This document shows positions 59,979 to 64,000 of a DNA stretch of 64,000 bases, in pieces. Below the pieces are notes generated by a model. The model was not told the DNA's origin. It saw nothing but the letters and a program-made list of their open reading frames with translations, and ran no database searches. Each line of letters opens with the position of its first letter. Position 1 is the first letter of the stretch. Source of the stretch: Variovorax boronicumulans (lineage in GTDB: Bacteria; Pseudomonadota; Gammaproteobacteria; Burkholderiales; Burkholderiaceae_C). Both the position numbers and the translations under genes were made by a program. The stretch spans positions 1-64,000 of the forward strand of contig NZ_JAUSSG010000007.1 of NCBI RefSeq assembly GCF_030812215.1. Direction: 5' to 3'.

Positions 59979-60833
59979 TCAGGAGTGCGGGGCGTCTTCG
60001 CGCACCCGCATGAATCGCGCAAAACGCGGCAGGCCGCTGGCATTGGTGCCATTGAAGCGATAGGTGACCCAGGCGCCGATGGCGGGCGGGTTCTCGCGCT
60101 CGGCATCGGTCAAGCCGCTGCCGAGCTTGAAGCGCTTGCCCTCGGGCGTCTCGACGACGAGGGCGCCGAGCCGGTGGCTGTTGCGGCCTTTCCCGGTCAC
60201 GTGGCCGACCACGCGAGCCTCGGCATCGTCGTAGGGCTTGACCTTGAGCAGGTCGTTGTTGCGCTCGCCGCGGTAGAGCGAACTGCCGCGATGCAGCATC
60301 AAGCCCTCGCCGCCCATCTTCACCGTCTTGTCGAGCAAGGCCTGCAGTTCGGCGTGCGTGGTGGCGCGTTCCTGCGGGACGAGGATGACCCACGGTGCAT
60401 CGGTGATCGGGAGCAGCTTGCGCAATGCCGCCAAACGGGTGGTGAAGTCGCCCGGCTGGGCCGGCATGTCGAACACCATGAAGCGCATCTCGCGCCAGGC
60501 AACGTCGTTCGGCGTCTGGCTGCGTGCGGTGGACACCGCGTGCGAGAAGCGGCCGCGGCCTGCCCACAACTCGCCATCGAGCGGCTGCTTCGGCAGCGAC
60601 GCGATGAACCATGCGGGTGCTGCGACGGGCTCGCCGCCGCGTGTCCAGAGCTGCTTGCCGTCCCAGTAGCCGCGCACGCCGTCGTATTTTTCGCTGACCC
60701 AGTAGTCGGCCAGCGACATGCCGGGACGGTAGACGTCGGCCAGCATCAGCGGGGGCGCGGTGTTGCGCGCAAATGCCGGCTGGACCAGGGCCAGGCCCAG
60801 CGTTGCCAGCAAAAGGGAGCGTCGATTCAGCAC
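59979..60833 (-). CDS. Exported ATP-dependent DNA ligase (LigE type)
   Basis: 284 residues with an N-terminal signal peptide (RRSLLLATLGLALVQPAFAR) and a minimal two-domain ligase: nucleotidyltransferase motif I EKYDGVRGYW with the adenylated Lys 49, motif III-like LDGELWAGRG, FMVFDM, motif IV GGEGLMLH and motif V LLKVKPYDD, then an OB domain (RFKLGSGLTDAERENPPAIG). Periplasmic Lig E enzymes are known in proteobacteria and have been linked to handling of extracellular or incoming DNA. Convergent with the decarboxylase, 12 bases apart. Confidence 0.92.
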   Translation of the reverse strand: MLNRRSLLLATLGLALVQPAFARNTAPPLMLADVYRPGMSLADYWVSEKYDGVRGYWDGKQLWTRGGEPVAAPAWFIASLPKQPLDGELWAGRGRFSHAVSTARSQTPNDVAWREMRFMVFDMPAQPGDFTTRLAALRKLLPITDAPWVILVPQERATTHAELQALLDKTVKMGGEGLMLHRGSSLYRGERNNDLLKVKPYDDAEARVVGHVTGKGRNSHRLGALVVETPEGKRFKLGSGLTDAERENPPAIGAWVTYRFNGTNASGLPRFARFMRVREDAPHS

Positions 60834-60896
60834 GATGCTATGAAATGGATAGCGAAAAACGGCCGCAGGGCAGCCGCTTGCCGGGCCCGGTGGACC

Positions 60897-61679
60897 TTAT
60901 TCCGCCATGCCCCCGACGACGTTGCTGAAGCCGCCGTCCACGTAGGTGATCTCGGCGGTCACGCCGCTGGCCAGGTCGCTCAGCAGGAAGGCGGCGACGT
61001 TGCCCACTTCCTCGATCGTCACGTTGCGACGGATCGGCGAGGCATCGGCCACCGCCGCCAGCATCTTTCCGAAGCCCTTGATGCCGCTCGCGGCCAGCGT
61101 CTTGATCGGGCCGGCGCTGATGCCGTTCACACGCATGCCCTTCGGGCCGAGGGACGAGGCGGTGTAGCGCACCGAGGCTTCGAGCGAGGCCTTGGCCAGG
61201 CCCATGGTGTTGTAGTTGGGCAGCGCCCGCTCGGCGCCCAGGTAGGTGAGCGTGAGCAGGGCCGACTTATCGTTGAGGTAGGGCAGGGCGGCCTTGGCCA
61301 TGGCCGGGAAGCTGTAGGCGCTGATGTCGTGCGCGATCTTGAAGCCTTCGCGAGAGAGGCCGTCGAGGAAGTCGCCTGCGATGGATTCGCGCGGTGCGAA
61401 GCCGATGCTGTGCACGAAGCCGTCGAACTTGGGCCAAGCCTGTGCGAGGTCGGCGAAGAGCTTGTCGATCTGGGCGTCGTCGCCCACGTCGCAATCGAAA
61501 ATCAGTTTCGAGCCGAAGTCTGCGGCATATTCGGTGATACGGTCCTTGAATCGCTCGCCGACATAACTGAAGGCGAGTTCCGCCCCTTGTTCGTGGCACG
61601 CCTTGGCGATGCCGTAAGCGATCGAGCGATTGCTCAACACACCGGTGATCAACAGTTTTTTGCCGGAAAGAAAGCCCAT
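60897..61679 (-). CDS. fabI: Enoyl-[acyl-carrier-protein] reductase FabI
   Basis: 260 residues, a short-chain dehydrogenase fold that makes the last reduction in fatty-acid elongation. Cofactor loop KKLLITGVLSNRSIAYGIA, SIGFAPRE, and the catalytic Tyr/Lys region TLTYLGAERALPNYNTMGLA followed by Lys, are the FabI arrangement (Tyr-x6-Lys) rather than FabG. End motif TYVDGGFSNV. ATG at 61679 starts MGFLSGKKLL, the universal FabI opening. Divergent from the peptide-transport genes over only 37 bases, so promoters must overlap the 5' regions. Confidence 0.96.
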   Translation of the reverse strand: MGFLSGKKLLITGVLSNRSIAYGIAKACHEQGAELAFSYVGERFKDRITEYAADFGSKLIFDCDVGDDAQIDKLFADLAQAWPKFDGFVHSIGFAPRESIAGDFLDGLSREGFKIAHDISAYSFPAMAKAALPYLNDKSALLTLTYLGAERALPNYNTMGLAKASLEASVRYTASSLGPKGMRVNGISAGPIKTLAASGIKGFGKMLAAVADASPIRRNVTIEEVGNVAAFLLSDLASGVTAEITYVDGGFSNVVGGMAE

Positions 61680-61716
61680 GAAATTGCCTTGTGAAAATCT
61701 TGGGCAGAATTCTCGC

Positions 61717-63528
61717 ATGCGGTTTCTTCGGGTCTGGTGGTTGTTGGTGTGTGCGGCTCCTGTGTGGGCGGCGCACGGATATGCACTCTGGGACGACCTG
61801 AAGTACGCCCCCGGCTTTACCGCCTTCGACTATGTCAACCCCGATGCGCCCAAGGGCGGCGAGTTGCGCCTGGTCAGCAATCTGCGCGTTTCCACCTTCG
61901 ACAAGTACAACCCGTTCACCATCAAGGGCACGGCGCCGGCTTACCTCGACAGCCTGATCTTCGAGACGCTGCTGGCCGGCTCGATGGACGAAACCGCTTC
62001 CGGTTACGGCCTGCTGGCAGAAGACGTGGCGGTAGCACCCGATCGCCGCAGCGTGACCTTCCGCCTGCGGCCCGAGGCGAAGTTTCACAACGGCAAGCCG
62101 GTAGAGGCGGCCGACGTGAAGCACAGCTACGACACGCTCATAGGCCCCTTCACTTCGCCAGGCTACAAGACGCTGCTGCAGGAAGTCGACGGTGCCGACG
62201 TGATCGATGCGCGCACGATCCGGTTTCGCTTCAAGACCCCGAACCGCGAGTTGCCTCTCACTGTGGGCAGCTTGCCGGTCTTCAGCCGCGATTGGGGCAT
62301 GGAGAACGGCAAGGCCAAGCCTTTCGACCAGGTCGTGATGGACATCCCCATCGGCAGCGGCCCCTACAAGGTCGGGCCCGTGCGCTTCGGCAAGGACATC
62401 ACCTATGTGCGTGATCCGGGCTACTGGGGGCGCAACCTCGCGGTGAACCGCGGCAGCTACAACTTCGACCGCATCACCGTCAAGATCTACAAGGACAACA
62501 CGGCCCGCCTGGAGGCGCTGAAGGCCGGAGAATTCGACACGATGAGCTTCTACTCGGCCGGCGACTGGGCGCGGCGGGTGACTGGCAAGCGCTTCGATAC
62601 TGGCGAGCTCATCAAGTATGAGTTCCAGCACAAGAAGCCCGCGGGCTTCCAGAGCTACGTGCTCAACAGCCGCCGGGACAAGCTCAAAGACCCACGCGTG
62701 CGCGAAGCGCTCGGGCTGGCGCTGGACTACGAATGGATGAACCGCCAGATGTTCTACGGCGGCTATCCGCGCGTGAAAGACCTGTTCGGCAACACCGACT
62801 GTGAAGCGCAGGGCCTGCCCTCGGCGGAGGAGAAGGCCTTGCTGGAACGCTGGCGCGGCAAGATTCCCGACGCCAGCTTCGGCCCGATGTACACGCCGCC
62901 CACGACCGAGGGCGCGGGCCAGTCGCTCCGCAACAACCTGCGCCGCGCGCGCGAACTGCTCAAGGAGGCCGGCTGGGAATACCGCGACGGCGCGCTGCGC
63001 AACGCCAAGGGCGAGGCCATGACGCTGGAGTACCTCGACAGCAGGGAAGGCGGCGTGCGCACGGTGTCGCCGTGGGTCCGCAACCTCGAGAAGCTCGGCA
63101 TTGCGCTCAATTTCTCGTCCGTCGATTTCGCGCTCTACCAGGAGCGGCTGGATCGGTTCGAGTTCGACATCACCACCATCAACTTCCCCGGCACCAACAA
63201 CCCGGGCCAGCAACTGCTCGAGATCTTCGGCAGCAAGGCCGCCAAGACGGAGAGCTCGGGCAACTACATGGGCGTGTCCACGCCGGCAGTCGATGCCCTG
63301 CTCAAGGACATCGTCGATGCCGATACCAAGGCCGAACTGCTGCCTGCCTGTCGGGCGCTGGACCGGGTCATCATGCACAGCCACTACCTGATTCCCCAGT
63401 GGACGCTGAGCTCGCACCGTGTCGTGTACGACGACTGGCGACTGGCGTTCAAGGCGCCGATGCCGCCGTATGCCGCGGCCGAGGGCTGGATCATGGGAAC
63501 GTGGTGGGCCAAGTCCCCGAAGCGATAG
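61717..63528 (+). CDS. yejA: Periplasmic oligopeptide-binding protein, YejA family
   Basis: 603 residues. Signal peptide RFLRVWWLLVCAAPVWAAHG, then the SBP type-5 domain: AFDYVNPDAPKGGELRLVSN, RPEAKFHNGKPVEAADVKHS, and GGVRTVSPWVRNLEKLGIAL. The ALWDDLKYAPGFTAFDYVNP opening is characteristic of YejA rather than DppA/OppA. It delivers peptides to the YejBEF ABC importer (microcin C-type and other peptides in E. coli). The ATG at 61717 is set by the signal peptide. The permease gene yejB follows after 25 bases, same strand. Confidence 0.93.
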   Translation: MRFLRVWWLLVCAAPVWAAHGYALWDDLKYAPGFTAFDYVNPDAPKGGELRLVSNLRVSTFDKYNPFTIKGTAPAYLDSLIFETLLAGSMDETASGYGLLAEDVAVAPDRRSVTFRLRPEAKFHNGKPVEAADVKHSYDTLIGPFTSPGYKTLLQEVDGADVIDARTIRFRFKTPNRELPLTVGSLPVFSRDWGMENGKAKPFDQVVMDIPIGSGPYKVGPVRFGKDITYVRDPGYWGRNLAVNRGSYNFDRITVKIYKDNTARLEALKAGEFDTMSFYSAGDWARRVTGKRFDTGELIKYEFQHKKPAGFQSYVLNSRRDKLKDPRVREALGLALDYEWMNRQMFYGGYPRVKDLFGNTDCEAQGLPSAEEKALLERWRGKIPDASFGPMYTPPTTEGAGQSLRNNLRRARELLKEAGWEYRDGALRNAKGEAMTLEYLDSREGGVRTVSPWVRNLEKLGIALNFSSVDFALYQERLDRFEFDITTINFPGTNNPGQQLLEIFGSKAAKTESSGNYMGVSTPAVDALLKDIVDADTKAELLPACRALDRVIMHSHYLIPQWTLSSHRVVYDDWRLAFKAPMPPYAAAEGWIMGTWWAKSPKR

Positions 63529-63553
63529 TCATAGAAGAGAAAGAACCAGGCAA

Positions 63554-64000
63554 TGCTCTCCTATGTCATCAAGCGACTGCTGCTGTTCATTCCTACGCTG
63601 CTGGGCGTGCTGCTGGTTACTTTCCTGGTGATCCAGTTCGTGCCCGGAGGGCCGGTGGAGCAATACCTGGCCGAAGCGAAAACCGCGGGCGTCGGTGGCG
63701 GGGGCGGTGGTTTCGAGTCGGGTGGTGGCTCCTACCGGGGTAACCAGGGCGTCGATCCCAAGCGCCTGGAGCAGATCAAGGCGCTGTACGGCTTCGACAA
63801 GCCGCCGCATGAGCGCCTCTGGCAGATGCTCGGGCAGTTCGCGCGCTTCGACCTGGGCAAGAGCTTCTTCCAGAACAAGGATGTGTGGACGCTGATCCTC
63901 GAGAAGTTGCCCGTGTCGATCAGCCTCGGGCTCTGGACTTTCTTCATCAGCTACGGCGTGGCGGTGCCGCTGGGCGTGGCCAAGGCGGTGCGGGCCGGCT
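63554..64000 (+). CDS. yejB: Peptide ABC transporter permease YejB, 3' end outside window
   Basis: The 149 codons present start MLSYVIKRLLLFIPTLLGVL, the typical first helix of DppB/YejB-type permeases, with FLVIQFVPGGPVEQYLAEA. A Gly-rich periplasmic insert (AGVGGGGGGFESGGGSYRG) and PKRLEQIKALYGFDKP fit YejB. The second helix SISLGLWTFFISYGVAVPL begins before the window ends. It forms an operon with yejA; yejE and yejF are expected beyond the edge. Confidence 0.93.

Overview
The window looks like a chromosomal stretch of a high-GC betaproteobacterium of the order Burkholderiales, most likely a Variovorax-like member of the Comamonadaceae. This is inferred from codon use, from the BcpAIOB-like order of its contact-dependent-inhibition locus, and from the right-hand housekeeping block (SPFH/NfeD pair, large Orn/Lys/Arg decarboxylase, LigE-type ligase, fabI, yejAB). 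No species can be proven from sequence alone. Everything left of a tRNA-Ser(GGA) gene at 55964..56054 behaves as an accessory region rich in secreted giants, lipoproteins, IS relics and broken genes. Everything right of it looks like intact core genome.

Layout. 1-9 kb: the 3' end of a trimeric autotransporter with Ser/Thr stalk repeats, an IS3 relic abutting a truncated replication-protein gene, a lipoprotein, an NTF2-like secreted protein, two overlapping Crp/Fnr-type regulators, and a second trimeric autotransporter ruined by many small frameshifts. 9-15 kb: an orphan winged-helix regulator, a frameshifted phosphoethanolamine-transferase-like gene, a LysR regulator and a peroxide/thiol-stress-like cluster (NTF2-like, DsbA/FrnE-like, Ohr, YdhR-like) ending in a clear terminator, then a DUF2165 membrane protein. 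15.5-17.1 kb: a dead IS3-family element with recognisable ends. 17-22 kb: a dienelactone hydrolase-SnoaL fusion divergent from a VOC protein across an inverted-repeat operator, a His-rich duplicated protein, and small unknown genes.

22.3-55 kb is the most interesting part. A leader of about 420 bp (promoter region, 5' UTR and extended signal peptide of a two-partner-secretion exoprotein) occurs twice in direct orientation, at 22284 and 37918. The second copy heads an intact bcpAIOB-like locus: a 3879-residue BcpA/CdiA-like protein with a PD-(D/E)XK-like C-terminus, a candidate immunity protein, a lipoprotein with a nonsense codon, and the TpsB transporter. The first copy ends in a 66-residue orphan peptide that runs straight into a type I secretion operon (ABC exporter, HlyD adaptor, a small lipoprotein, and a 2782-residue RTX protein carrying an HExxH motif, a subtilisin-like domain and a P domain). 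Immediately after that operon lies a relic of a tpsB 3' end. The simplest reading is that a duplicated bcp locus was gutted and refilled with a type I secretion/protease cassette that kept the old promoter and leader. A third tpsB tail lies at 53942.

How the genes may work together: the two giant exoproteins use different exporters (type I and type Vb) behind near-identical 5' regions and so may be co-regulated for surface competition or proteolysis. The AT-rich lipoprotein at 26626 and the AT-rich N-terminus of the RTX protein look like a matched, recently acquired pair. No TolC homologue is present in the window, so a housekeeping one would be needed.
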